Origin: Isochrysis galbana
Lineage: Eukaryota; Haptophyta; Isochrysidales; Isochrysidaceae
DNA length: 64,000 nt
Direction: 5' to 3'
Assembly (NCBI GenBank): GCA_018136815.1
Contig: CM030934.1
Location: 3,808,710 to 3,872,709 of the forward strand
The position numbers were made by a program, and so were the translations under genes. This document shows positions 11,151 through 22,514 of the stretch, piece by piece (position 1 is the first letter of the stretch; each line of letters opens with the position of its first letter). The notes beneath the pieces are model-generated. The model saw only the letters and a program-made list of their open reading frames with translations, ran no database searches and was not told the DNA's origin.

Positions 11151-11747
11151 ATCAAAGATCAAAGATAGACTGTTCGCATACCCGATCGAGTACATCGACA
11201 CCCGACAGCCTCAAACAAAGCTCTCTACCTCATAGCGTGGAGATACATTATAGGCGATTTCTACAAAGTCGAGTTTGATAATTACACTTTTCACCACGTG
11301 CCGGTCATTGAAAGGACCGGCAGTTGCAGTTAGTGCCTCTGAGAGGACCAGTTAAGTTCATTGATTGGGGCTCGAGGAGGCAGTTAATTGCATGGCCCGG
11401 GCTCCGCCCAGGGTCTCGGTGCGCTCGCGCGCCGGCCCGCGGCGGCGAGCAGCGGGGACTCCTTGGCGCCATCGCGAGGCGGCGTCGGCGCCGACGAATC
11501 GAGAGCGTTTTTTTTTGGCGAGGTTAGAAATTATGTAGAAATTGGCGGCCGTTTTCCATAGTGCACCTGGCTGTTGGCGAGGGGGGGGGGAGTAAACGGA
11601 GACGAGAGGAGGCGAGAGACGAGACGAGCCGAGACGAGAAAGGAAGCATTGCTGATATTGGGAGAGGGGGCCAAAAATCCCGTTGTTTAGCGGAAAGATT
11701 TGGTGAAGAAGGGTTGGACCAGCGCTTGGCCGAGACTCGACTCGGCT
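11151..11747. other. Intergenic
   Basis: No gene seen. A short inverted repeat (gccggtcatt ... aggaccggc) lies at about 11300-11325, and a purine-rich block at 11580-11640 precedes the PARP gene. Confidence 0.5.
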
Positions 11748-14189
11748 ATGGCTGGCGGCAAGGTGACTCCCACGCCCACCGCCCGGACGTGGGCACGCAC
11801 CCTAGCGCAGCAGTTCATGCGTGAGCACATTGCTGGGGGTGAATGACCATGGATTGTTTCCTCTCGCCCGATGTGGCTGTCACGTCACCTCACCTGAGCC
11901 TGCCCCTCCCCCCCCCGCCCTGCCCCAAATCACACTGCACAGAGCGTGCCTGCCGGGAAGAAGAAGCCCTTGCAGGGATTCCGCTCCAAATTCCATAGGG
12001 CACAACGATTTTTTCGCAAGGTTGTTGCCACCCCGTTCAATGCAAGTGCTGCAGCATGCGACGCCGCCGGTTGCATCATAAGTAAAGGTCACCTTCCAAA
12101 ACAAAGAGAGAAGCACCTTGAGAAGAGAGCGGCGGCCATCAATAGGGAGAAGGCTATGGTACAACGGGAACGCGACCAGAATGAGACAGCGCGCCAGGAG
12201 TTGAAGATGCAGGAGGAAGCGAACCGTCAGAAAGAACGACAAAGGGAATTTGTGCGCAAAGCCAAAGAGGAAGAAGAGGCCATGTTTTCGAAGAAATTCA
12301 ATGATCATCTTGCGGACCTCCGCAAAAGTGCCAAAGATTCGGAGATGAAGCAGATCAAACTAGCTGAGGAGGCAGTGAAGGAGCAAGAGGCCAAGCACAA
12401 AGAGCTGATAACGGAGGAGCAGAGACGTATAGCAGAGGTAATGCAACGTGCCAATGACCATCGAAAGTTGGAAAAGCAAAAGCTCGAACAACTCGACAGT
12501 AAGCTCGCAATACTTCTTGAGCCTCCAGAACGGACATCACATAGGCCCATCCTCGTAGAACTTTACCCGAAGATTGTGGGGACGATCTTGTTTCTTGCAA
12601 CTATAGTGTACGCAAATAGCACCGTAGTTCCATTCCTTCAAGGCAAAACACTGTCCGTCTTTCTGACCGGCAGCATGACATTAGTGCTCTTCAGCCTTTG
12701 GACATATGTGCGCACAGGTGATGGCATGTGGCAGAGCTCTTTCGACCGTACGGCCTCGAGCTCGTTTACGGGCAAGTTTCGCGAAGGTGCTGCCCTCTCG
12801 ATTGCAATGGCTCAATTCTGTATGCATTTCGCGATTGGGGTATCAACGTGGGCCTTGCACGTTATGACTAACCTTGCGTGTGGTCGGCGGGGCATGCAGC
12901 CGCCATGCACGTCGCTCCCTTTCCCACTACACGAGTTGCTACAACCTGCAATCAAATCGGCCAACGAGAGAGAGACCCCTAAGGATGAAGAAGATCAGGC
13001 TCGAAGTGAAGAAAAGCTTGCACGTCACCGTGAGAAGATCGAACGTCGGCTTGAGCAAATCGATCTTCAAGAAAAGGATGAGCTAGCTGAGATTCAAGAG
13101 ACTTTCAAGAGGGAGTCGGAACAACTGGTGGAGAACACATGGGACATCCTGGGGCAGTTCTGCGAGAATGCTCTTCAAATTGCGTCTGAGTTGAACCAAC
13201 AGGCCGTCAACAGTATACGCCCTGGTCTATACCCTCTTCCCGTAAATTGGGAGGGGAATTGGCTCAACCCGGTCAGCGACCATAAGTACCGATTATTCCG
13301 ATTGAATGATACGCTGTTTCAATCCTTGATGCCAGTTTTTGATGTTGACTACCCCAAAGATCTAGGAATCGGCCACGATGTCAAAGATCCGGCTTGGCGA
13401 GCTCCGGGACTGAAAGAGCTTAAGTTAGCTGGCGCATGGCGCATAGAGAACCCATCGCTCTTCAACTCATACTGTGCAGCTGTTGAGTCTGTTAGGCAGG
13501 ACATTAGGACTCTGGAGCGTACAAGAGTTAAGATTCCCTCATTGCGAACTTCGCTCGACGAGAAGCTGACTGAATTTTGCCACAAGGCTCGGGAGGAACT
13601 GCGTCCGGAGTTGAACGAGACTTTTCTACTCCATGGGACGAAGCCAGATGCGCTTACCACAATATTCGCAAATGGGCTCAACGAACGCTTTTGTAAAGGG
13701 CTCCTTGGCAACTGTGTGTATCTCGCAGAGGACACCGCAAAAAATGACCAATACACGGAAGCGGACCGCAAGATATCGACCGTTCCTACCTCTCCAGATG
13801 ACAGCATTCCTGAGTTGCACAAAATGCTGTATTCGTCGACGCCGCACCCCCAGGACGTCTACTATGTTGTGGTATGCCGTGTCGTCATGGGGTATTTCGC
13901 CACGACATTTAATGGGTCGTCGAACGCTGAAACAAATGCGGGCTTGTGGGCCATTTACCAAAGAGAACTTGCTGGCATTCCTCGCACTAATCCCAAGATC
14001 CACCACCATGCTTTGTTGGCGCAATCTGCGCGCTACTTGCGCGTAGCGCGCCAGCCGACAGCTCGCGCTGCTATTCTACTTGAGAGGCATCGTGAGTTTT
14101 GTCTATACAACGCACAAAGGATCTATCCCGCCTATCTTTTGGCATATCAGCGCATTTTGTACACCGGATCAGGCAAACAGCGAATTTGA
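11748..14189 (+). CDS. Membrane-anchored PARP-type ADP-ribosyltransferase
   Basis: Model: a short first exon (Met at 11748, MAGGK, ending aag at 11762), an intron 11763-11942 (gtgact...cacag), then one long exon to 14189; about 753 aa. The first exon is inferred, because the long frame has no upstream ATG. Order: a basic N-terminus; a long Lys/Glu-rich coiled coil (about 55-195); two or three membrane helices (about 208-310: GTILFLATIVYA, VFLTGSMTLVLFSLW, IAMAQFCMHFAIG); a second coiled coil (345-400); a PARP-type lead-in (GAWRIENPSLFNSY); and a PARP catalytic domain from about 565. The catalytic triad is visible: His in LLHGTKP (about 569), Tyr in CVYLAED (about 598) and Glu in REFCLYNAQ (about 723). 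It transfers ADP-ribose from NAD+ to proteins; the conserved Glu leaves poly-ADP-ribosylation possible. Membrane tethering between coiled coils is unusual. Confidence 0.85.
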
Positions 14190-14554
14190 ACACGCAGACT
14201 CGTATTGGCCACCTTGTTGCACCTTTCTTGATACGCATTCTTGTCAATTGTGCTCTCTTTGCGGCTGCCTTGATCTATAGATGACAAGCAACAGGTAGGG
14301 TGCCTTGCTCGAGGATAGCTGTACTACCCAGATGAGAGCCAACAAGCACAACGATAGGCTGCGACTCCCATGAAGCGCTGCGACTCCCGGTTGGATTCTT
14401 TTTATTTCGGTCGAATACAAGCCCATACCTACGCAAGTAAAATGCTAAGAGCCTGTTGCCGTTACCAGCGCTAAGAGCCTGTTGCCGTGGCTTGAGTGCG
14501 CGTTTGGAGTGCATACGCAGGGTGCTTAAGGTGCCAGCCGGGGGCACATTGTTG
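14190..14554. other. Intergenic
   Basis: No gene. A short tandem duplication, taagagcctgttgccgt, occurs at about 14444 and 14472. Confidence 0.5.
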
Positions 14555-14926
14555 TTATCTTGTGTGCGATCCGAGTAGGCCCGTGTAAAAAAAATATTCT
14601 TGGAGGTGCCCGCTATGCTGCTCTGACTCACACCCCTCCGGTATCTCACTCGCCATCGCCGATTTCTTTCTAAGCAGATCAATATAGTCAGTAGTGGCGT
14701 CTGCTATTCTTGACCTAGACCACTCGGCTATCTTTTCCCACGACTTTAGAAAGGGGCCTATCGAGATGTAGTTGCCTCTATGGCGTATCCACCGTTCTCC
14801 GTCCGGCAGGTATGCCGCGCATTCTTCCGTAGTGTATATGTCCCCCGTATCCGGGTTAACAGTATTAGTAGTATGCACAATAACTGTCTGCAAAGATTCC
14901 CACTTGGTCCTATGCGAATAGTGCAA
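14555..14926 (-). CDS. Unidentified ORF, 123 aa (may be longer upstream)
   Basis: An open minus-strand frame with protein-like composition (TEECAAYLPDGERWIRHRGN, FLKSWEKIAEWSRSRIADAT). The frame stays open upstream of its first Met to about 15000 (a WHNCFHKAPALHYSHRT region), so an exon of a larger gene or an element gene is possible. No family recognised. Confidence 0.35.
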   Translation of the reverse strand: MHYSHRTKWESLQTVIVHTTNTVNPDTGDIYTTEECAAYLPDGERWIRHRGNYISIGPFLKSWEKIAEWSRSRIADATTDYIDLLRKKSAMASEIPEGCESEQHSGHLQEYFFYTGLLGSHTR

Positions 14927-15344
14927 TGCCGGAGCTTTATGAAAACAGTTATGCCATATTGGAGAGCCCCGGGTTCCTTCCCGCGTGTTAGTTTCCCTAA
15001 GGAGCTTGATCCGTCTGAAATTTTCGAGTGCTTGCTTCCAAAAGGTCGGAAGCGCGCGCGTTGTTTCCGCGAAAGCTAGCCGAGAGGCTTCTTCGCGCGT
15101 CGACTTTTGAGAAGACCGCCGCCCTCCCCAATGGGGTGCGACTGAACCATTGGTCTAGAACCGTTTTCCAGTCCGCCGAGGACGGGTTTAGGTAACGGAC
15201 TATCCATATAAGACGTTATTTGCGCAGCCCCCAGTGCACCTCATAGTGGTTCCAGTTCGTGAGTCGGTGTATCCTGTTGTTCTCTGTATCGTTGTCCGAC
15301 GTCCTGTCGTCAATCGTCATCGAAAAACTATTGTTATTATAGTT
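14927..15344. other. Intergenic with repeat traces
   Basis: No gene. The block at 15250-15310 resembles 410-470 near the (CT)n tract. Confidence 0.4.
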
Positions 15345-16030
15345 TTAGCGATGGAGCGCGAACTATCGTTAAGACGATAGGGTCATGGAGCGCGCGCCGC
15401 CTCCCGCCCTCGCTGCCGCGGCCCTCGCCGCGATGGACGAAGCATTCATGGACACGCCGTTGTCGCCGAAGCGACCGCGCCAGGACGACAGCGCGCGCCG
15501 ACCGCTCCCACCTCCCAGCCTCCCGCCGTCACGACGCCCCACCGGCTGGGCGTCGGGCCGGATCGAATCGAGGCATTCCTGCGGTGCGAGGGGCCAGGAT
15601 GGGTCAATACGAGTGTGTGCGACCCTTGAGCACCAGCGTGCGACCTACCCTTGCCCCCCCACCTTGCTCGCGAGAGCTCTAGGCTCTGCGTGGCCACCAC
15701 CTCCAGGCCATTCTTCGCCCGATCGCGGGCGATCGGACGTCGCGGAAGCTCCGCGTTTCTAATAGTGATGCGCCCCACATTCATCATTCCGATTCCCTCC
15801 CGTGAGCGCCCGCCTGAATCTCCCAAAATAGCCCGCCACACGCGGACACGCGGGGGAAGGGAGGGGGGTCACTCACCGACGCCATTGCCCTTCGTGGGGC
15901 GGGAGGGGGTCGTTCGGAGGGGGGAGGGAGTTGCCGGGGCAGGTAGGGGGGGACCCTAAGGAATCCTTGGACACCCAGGGGCCAGGGGAGGTGGGAAATA
16001 GTGGTTAAAATGAGTGAGTGACCGGGCTAG
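15345..16030 (+). mobile_element. Palindrome-headed repeat joined to an R1-type end
   Basis: Begins with the hairpin CTATCGT-TAAG-ACGATAG (about 15363-15380) followed by ATGGAGCGCG, opening a frame MERAPPPALAAAALAAM that later reads SPKRPRQDD. From about 15560 to 16030 it matches 20835-21340 and, inverted, 9372-9600, ending gagtgagtgaccgggctag. A short peptide with the pattern RI-x-AFL then GWV is shared in frame with the 20.8 kb copy. Confidence 0.6.
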
Positions 16031-16165
16031 TGCTAGTGGTTCCTTCCCCCCCTAGCCAGGGGCATGAAAGGCAAGGAGTGAGAGTGGTGAGAGGGAGCTC
16101 GTGCCCCGCCGCATGAGTGAACGGCTAAGTACAAGCTTAATCGACTACCACTGCTATGCCTATAT
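16030..16165 (-). repeat. Palindrome-headed repeat, partial copy
   Basis: Read on the minus strand it shows gattaagcttgtacttag then an ATG and a ggggcacgagctccc block, parallel to the copy at 40430-40535 (also minus). Confidence 0.6.
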
Positions 16166-16636
16166 GCACATTTGCCATGCTTGCCCTCCTCCGCACACGT
16201 TAAGGGATATGAGCGATCAATTGGTCGCAGAGCGTAGAACGTAATCGTCGCGGAGGAATCTCGTGGATCGTGTTGTCGCACAAAGTATACATCGTGCACT
16301 GCGCATGTGATGCGCATTGCTAGCCCACTACGTTAGTGCCGCATTGTCAATGTCGATTATCACGCGTTCTTCCGACTATTGACGGAAAGCGAAGTCTTTC
16401 GTAGAGGTAGATGAGAGACGGGAGAGTCGCGTCGAGATGAAACATACGACGATTCCGTCCCTCTTTTGTGTCGCTATGGCCTCGATATAGACTCTACCGA
16501 TCGGCTCTTGCGCCAACATCGAGCGCCAACACCCACGCTGGGACGATGCTGACGCGGATTTCACTACTCGTCCGACTTAATGTAGACAAAGCAAGCTGCT
16601 TCTCCAGCAAAACACGACGTATGTCACCGTACACGC
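16166..16636. other. Intergenic 3' of the NAGS gene
   Basis: No gene recognised; only short ORFs without family features. Confidence 0.5.
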
Positions 16637-19600
16637 TCAGCTGCTTGTGTCTTCAGCGGTAGACCAAAAGAGCTCCTCCGCATCGAGAGCTCGAGACGAC
16701 TGGATGCTCTTCATGAACACCTTGGAACCACGGCGCACGTTGATCATCTTCTGCCGCCCCTCAGGAAGTTCCGACATAGGCACCTCGCGGAATCCACGCT
16801 CGCAAAACCATTGCATTGTGCGCGTTGAAAGAGCAAAGAGGCGAGTCACACCCGCTGAGATCGCCGTGCGCTGCAGGGTAGGCGGAGCAATGAAGGAGAG
16901 GAGGCGTGAAAACTTACTGAGTAGACAGGGGAGACCAACAAGTACTTCGCCCGGCCCGGCCCGGCCCAGACGGGAGGGGGGGGGGGGGGGGGCATCAGCT
17001 AGAGTTAACATGAAACTTACCTCTAGGAAAGAGAGCATAGAGTCTCCCCGCCCCTCTTTGCGATATCTTGGTGATACGACGAGGCAGCCCAGCTCGGCGC
17101 AGTCAGGAGCATAACGTTTCAGCATCGCGCACGCAAGCACAGCGTCATCGCGGGTCAATACGTAGTAAAATCCCTGCCAACAGGGCGAGGTGAACAATGA
17201 CAAGCAAAGCTCCTAGGAAAGACGTTGGCGATGGGGGCGATGTGTGGGGCCAGTAATCCATGGGAAAGTCCGGCGCGAATGCGCAGGGACGATGGCGAAG
17301 GCTTACTTGGTGAACGTCCCTAGTGAGCTCGTGAATCGGTCTAGGCACGAGGATCCCCTTTGCCTCGAGTGGCCCAATCAATTCGACAATACCTGCGACG
17401 TCGGCGGCGGTGGCAACGCGAATGCCATCGTAGACATCCTGCAGTGGTGCAGAGGATTGGTCAAGCGAATAATACGGCGGAAGCTGCACACATGCTCTTG
17501 AGCGCCGGTGGTGATGCGAGCTATGACCCTCGCCATTCCAAGACGAGGGATTCCAACGCAAGATGCTCTTCACCTTGGCGATTAGAGTGCCTGCACCATC
17601 AAGAGTGTAGAGTTCCTGCGTGCACTTAGAGCAGCATTGTATGAGTTCGAAAGACTCGTGCCCTAGGACAAAGTCGGCAAGCTGCACAACACATGTGCCC
17701 TGACATTTCTTCAGATGGGCCTTGAATGTCCACAGGAAAGCGGGCCACATTGCGGATGCCATAGGCCAACAAAGGGTTCTGCGCAGTCCAAGCCCATGCT
17801 TCAACACTTGAATTGGCTATTTTATGCATCCGAGATCCATGCCCACATGCGTGTATTTGTGCACGCAATCTCAACCACGGCGGCGGCATTGCCGCTGTGG
17901 CCTCTCTCGCAGAGCAGTAGCTGGCGCATGCGGACGTGGCATCACACCTGCAGTAGCGCCCCGGGCGATGGAGGCACCAGGTGTGCTCTGTTTACTCCAG
18001 CAGAGAGAGCGGCGACGGCATGCTTGCATAGACCTCCCACAACGTACTCAGCGCGCTCGTATCTGCGCGTGCGGGGGGTGAGCGGAATAAACGCTGCCAA
18101 ATGAGCATGCTCACACGCGCTGCGCACACCTACTCTCCGTATCAGGGGTGATTTCCTCCACCTCATCGCCATCATCCTCTCCCGCCAATTTCTCCTGCCA
18201 ATAATTGACGAGCTCGCGGGCTTCCGCAAGGCGCATTGACTGAGAACAGTTGGAACACGCGGGAAGGCTGATGCTGGGCAGAAATCGCGTCTGAGGAGAT
18301 GCTGCGAGTATCAGAGATCTGAGAGAAACTGCACGTACACGAGTTTGCTCGTTCCCACAATTGCAGGGAGCATCCGCGCTGTCACGCTCACCTGCACGAT
18401 CGTCGGTTGGACAGTTGGCACATCAACGTCCCCTTCTTCTGTTGGTCGTCGCTCGCCTGATGTTGAATCATCGGCTGTTGAATCCCCAGTTGCTCCAGTC
18501 GCAGCCTCCGCACTTAATGTGCTGGCGACGGACTGAGACACGTCTTCAGGCGTAGGCACTCCATTCGTCTCGGTCCTGGCCCTCGCAACACCCTCATGTG
18601 CAATTTGTGGACGAGTGGACACAAGCGATGCAAACGTAAGGTAGATGAGCTTGGAGCACTTGAGGGCGCCAGCAGTCCGTGCAGCTACCTACTCCAACAC
18701 GGAAACATTGGCTTAAGGCTCGACTTTAGGGATGGAGGCCGGCGACGCGCGCAAGGGCAGAGAGTAATTTGGTCGTCCTCCAGACAACATTGGATGGCCA
18801 GGTCGTGTGATGCAGTTTCACCTCCTCGGTGGGCACGTTATAGACCTCTCCAGAGGCAGAGTACCCAAGTGGCGTAAGCATCACGACGGCGCCCCGGTCG
18901 AGGGTAGCGCGGATTTTGTCCACCTCGACTCGGCGCACCTGTGAAGAGAACATGGTGAGGAGCAGGTCGTACGAATAGGCCACTGTACTGCCCACACAAG
19001 AATCCGCCATCCCGCAGTGATGTCCAACAGCTGCACGCACACCTCTCCTGAGGATTTGAAGTCGACTCCTCGCCTAACTCCAACCGGTTGAGCCGTGTAG
19101 AAATTGTTACTGGTGATTACCTCCACGCCTGAGGCGCCGCGAGATTGTGTTGCGTCGGCACCGTTGCCGCCGGGGATCGAGTGACGACCACGAGCAAGGC
19201 ACGCCTCCACGCGTGCACGGCTCTGGCCCGAGACCTAGTCAGATGGACGAGAAGAAGTGAGTGCCTCAGCCTGACAAAGAGGGCAAAGTTCAGGGGCCGC
19301 AATGAATTCGCGTACCTGCTGGATCACCCGAAGGACTTGAGAATCTGAGATCCGCCTGCCGCGAGCTATCAACGGGGTGATTCCTTGAGAGCGGAGTTCA
19401 CTGTCAACTTGCCGGTGGATGCCCACTACAAGCACCACCCTTACGCCAAGGAGCGAGAGGATCGAGACATCCTGCACTCAAAGGGCGTGGAGAGGTGGGT
19501 AAGTGGCCCAGTGTTCATACAATGAGTCGGTTGGGCGAGCAAGCCTAGAAGAGGTAAAGTAGCCAGTCACCACCTCGCGCGAACGAGGGGTGCTTGGAGC

Positions 19601-20028
19601 GCTAGCCGAGAGTGCTTCCACGGATCACTCACCTCCATCGCCTCATCGAAGAGCTCGGGCAAGTTGAGTATCGCCGAGGAGATGTGGATAACCATCGTGC
19701 GTCCTTGGTGCATCTTGATATAGGGCGCGCATGAGCGGAAGAGCTCGACAAACTTGTCCCCCCCATGCTGAGTAGGCGGCAGCGCGAGTGTGGCAGGATC
19801 CTGCTCGACCACAGAGATGAGGTGTGGATCGAGCGACTTGAGCAGGTTGCCGACGGGCGGGAGCGAGCCCAGCTCCGCGCCGTTCGTCTCCATCTCCCTC
19901 GCGACCGGCCGGCAGCGCAGTGCGAGGCGGCCTGGATGCCTCGGCCGAGGGTGGCTGGTTTGGAGCAGAGCGCGGCCGCACGGCATCAGAAGTAGCAGTG
20001 CGCAAACGAGAGGGAGCGGTGGTGCCAT
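16637..20028 (-). CDS. N-acetylglutamate synthase (amino acid kinase + GNAT), organelle-targeted
   Basis: First committed step of arginine synthesis: acetyl-CoA + glutamate to N-acetylglutamate. About ten exons. Exon 1 (Met at 20028) starts with a signal-like MAPPLPLVCALLLLMP, an Arg-rich transit region, then FVELFRSCAPYIKMHQGR, the start of the ArgA-type kinase-fold domain. Further exons carry VSILSLLGVRVVLVVGIHRQ (19.4 kb), VITSNNFYTAQPVGVRRGVD (19.1 kb), VVMLTPLGYSASGEVYN (18.9 kb), SKLIYLT (18.65 kb), GVNRAHLVPPSPGALL (18.0 kb) and LYTLDGAGTLIAKV (17.6 kb). The GNAT domain follows at 17.4-16.64 kb: IRVATAADVAGIVELI, LEAKGILVPR, ELGCLVVSPRYRKEGRGD (acetyl-CoA loop), RLFALSTRTMQWFCERGF and a conserved RRGSKVFMK end. 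This is the bacterial/plant ArgA type. An Ala/Thr/Ser/Glu-rich insert near 18.35-18.6 kb interrupts the kinase domain. Exact exon borders are not fixed here. Confidence 0.88.
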
Positions 20029-20342
20029 GGCGTGCAGAGAGCTCGGCGGGTCTGGCCGGGGACAGTGGCGGAGGGAGAGTGGGAGGAGGAGGCTGGGATG
20101 GGTGTGTGGGGGGCGGGGGTGGTGTGTGGGGGGCGGCAGGCGATGGGAGGGAGAGGAGGGGGAGGCCGCCGGCGCGGCGAGGGAAGAAGCAAGGGAGGGG
20201 AGGGCGAGAGCGTCGGGGGAAAGAAGAAAAGAGCGCCGCGGGAAAAGGGGGAGGGGGGGGGGGGGGGGCGGAGGGGGGGGGGGGGAGACGCGCAGCATCA
20301 GGCCGCCGCCGCGAGGATCGAAGACCGGGATCTATGCCGTTA
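20029..20342. other. NAGS 5' region, G-rich on the + strand
   Basis: Long G-runs (20247-20290), i.e. C-runs upstream of NAGS on its coding strand. No gene; the overlapping long ORFs are compositional. Confidence 0.5.
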
Positions 20343-20447
20343 GAAAGTGTAGTCTTGTAGAGCGTCTCGTTGGCTAGCATCCCTCGCCACGTATCACCCG
20401 GACGAGCCATGCACCAAACCGCGCACACCCTCCATCGCGGGATCGCG
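20343..20447. repeat. Module shared with the polymerase delta 5' region (copy 1)
   Basis: About 100 bp, including gtagtcttgtagagcgtctc, gttggctagcat, gacgagccatgcacca and cgcgcacaccctccatcg, recurs at 30660-30795. Both copies lie 300-650 bp upstream of minus-strand genes. It may be a promoter/leader module or a dispersed repeat. Confidence 0.75.
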
Positions 20448-20599
20448 GGGGAGGGGCTCCGTTGCCGATGGCCGATGAGGCACGGTCCCTCGGCACTAGG
20501 CACTAGGATTCAACTAGCAACTAGGACAACAATAAAACTCTGGCACTCCTTTACCCTTTACCGATTACCGACCGCCCATCGCCACATTTCGCCATAGAT

Positions 20600-21340
20600 A
20601 TAGATAGGCGAATATGGTCTATTTATGGCTGCTCCTGCTGCAGCCCTCGCATGCGCATGTAGCGCAAACGCGTGGGCCAAGGCCAGGCCGCCTCCGGGTT
20701 TTGCGTCCTCGAACGCCCCGGGCGCGACCGGCTCATTGCTGCGTTGTACGGCCCCCAGGAAGAGTTGCACCTCCGGGCGTCCGAGCCAGCGCTTGCCAAC
20801 GTCAAGCGAGCCAAAGCAGTGGGGCTCGAGCGCAAGCGAATCAAGGCATTCCTGCAGCGTGTGGGGCGAGGATGGGTCAGTGTGGGTGTGTGCCACCATC
20901 AAGACCCCGCGTGCCCCCTACCAGTGGCCCCACACACTGCTCGTGAGGTGTGTGTGTGTGTGTGGGCTCACCATGCCCACTACCTCCAGGCCATTCCTCG
21001 GCCGATCGCGGGCGATTGCCCTTCGCGGAAGCTCCGCGTTTCTTATAGTGATGTGCCCCTTATTCATTTCTCTGATTCCCTCCCGTGGGCGACCGTGTCA
21101 TTCTCCCAAAATAGACCGCCACGCGCGGGGGCGGGGGCGGGGGAAGGGAGGGGGGTCACTCACCGACGCCATTCATTGTTCATTGCCTTTTGCCTTTCGT
21201 GGGGCGGGAGGGGATTCGTGGGGGGGGGGGGAGACGGTTGCCGGGGCAGGTAGGGGGGGACCCTGCGGAATCCTTGGACACCCAGGGGCCACAGGAGGTG
21301 GAAAATAGTGGCGGTTAAATAGAGTGAGTGACCGGGCTAC
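20600..21340 (+). mobile_element. R1-type repeat copy with coding-like 5' part
   Basis: From about 20830 it matches 15560-16030 (RIKAFL then GWV peptide; cattcctgcag; gcggaagctccgcgtttct; cctcccgtg) and ends gagtgagtgaccgggct at about 21338. The 5' part (20640-20830) reads well in one frame (RPGRDRLIAALYGPQEELHL, ANVKRAKAVGLERKRIK) and may be an element protein or captured exon. It includes a (gt)n run at 20947-20965. Confidence 0.6.
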
Positions 21341-21633
21341 TATTTACAATAGTACTCGAATGTATGTAAAGGAGTCCACTAGTAGCCAGCAATCATACGC
21401 CTGGCGCACGGCTTCAGGAGCAGAGGAGAGAAGCGTGTTTTATTTCTGCAATGCTACACCAAAGCAGCAAAGCTTGGCCCCGGCCAGAGTCCAGAGTTTC
21501 GAGAAAATCGAGTCTGAGTTTGGGGGCCACATAGAAATAGAAACCAACATTTTTGAACGAAAGAAATAAATCGAAATTTAGGGCCGCGGCGCGCGCCGCG
21601 GCGCGCGTGGGGTGCTGAGTGGGAGTGGGGCGC

Positions 21634-21980
21634 GATGGCGCCCGTAGGCCGGTCGGCCGCCAAGAAGCGGACACGGGACACGGCAGGTGTGGTGGGTGGT
21701 GGAAGATGAGGACGAGGGGGGCGATGGCGGCTCCGGCCAGCTCCTGCTCCCACGCTCCCCGCGCCCTCAGGATATCCTGGAGCTGGAGGCCTCATCTGAG
21801 AACGAGAAGAACTCCAGCGACGAAGGAAGCGACGCCGAGGACTTCGAGGGGACGAAGACGAGTGGGAAGGAGGAGGAGGTGGGTGAGGGTGAGGAAGAGG
21901 ACTTGCTAGATAGAGGAGGCCATGCAGCACGATTCACGCACGCGAGAAGACGTCGCCACAACAAACGGACCGTGGGCTGA
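21634..21980 (+). CDS. Acidic low-complexity ORF, unidentified
   Basis: Met at 21634 begins APVGRSAAKKRTRDTAG, a basic, nuclear-localisation-like stretch. After an apparent frame change near 21680, where a short gt...ag segment could be removed, a Glu/Asp/Ser-rich stretch reads ILELEASSENEKNSSDEG and ends in a basic RRRRHNKRT tail at 21980. It may be the first exon of a nuclear protein or not coding at all. Family unknown. Confidence 0.3.
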
Positions 21981-22514
21981 GATCGTAGATTGCAAGTGTG
22001 CGGTGTGCTCTTGTATGTGTGGGCTGTGGGTTGACCACAGAGAGAAATAATGTGTGAATGTGAATGTGAACCATAAGTGAAAAAAACATCTGAAGATTCT
22101 GGGCTACACACCTACTATTTACGGGACACGGGACTTCCCTTCGCTACTAATAACACCGCCCTTATCTTCCCTCTTCCCTCCCTCCACCTCTTTCCCTGCC
22201 CCCCTTCATTCCTTTTTCTTCGGTTTCCGGGGTCCGGCCTTGGTACACTACACACTACCTGAGGCCTGGTTCGGAGTGTAGGGTCCGGGCAGACCTATTG
22301 AGTTATTGTTTATGTCGTGCGTGCCCGCCTGATCACGTGTTGGGCGCGGTCCTCTTTCGACGGACTTTTATGTAGCTTACCACTCGCACAGCTCGCGCGC
22401 GATTTCGCCATTCGCGGGAAGGGAAGGGAGGGGGGTGGGAGGGGTGGGGGGTGGGGGGGAGGGGGCGGAGGGAGGGGGTATTGGGACTGGCGTTGGGCGA
22501 CGTGGCGCCCGCGA
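21981..22514. other. Intergenic / 5' region of the sulfotransferase
   Basis: No gene. Contains an inverted relative of 810-900 (at about 22190-22260) and a G-rich block (22410-22480) just before the start. Confidence 0.5.
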
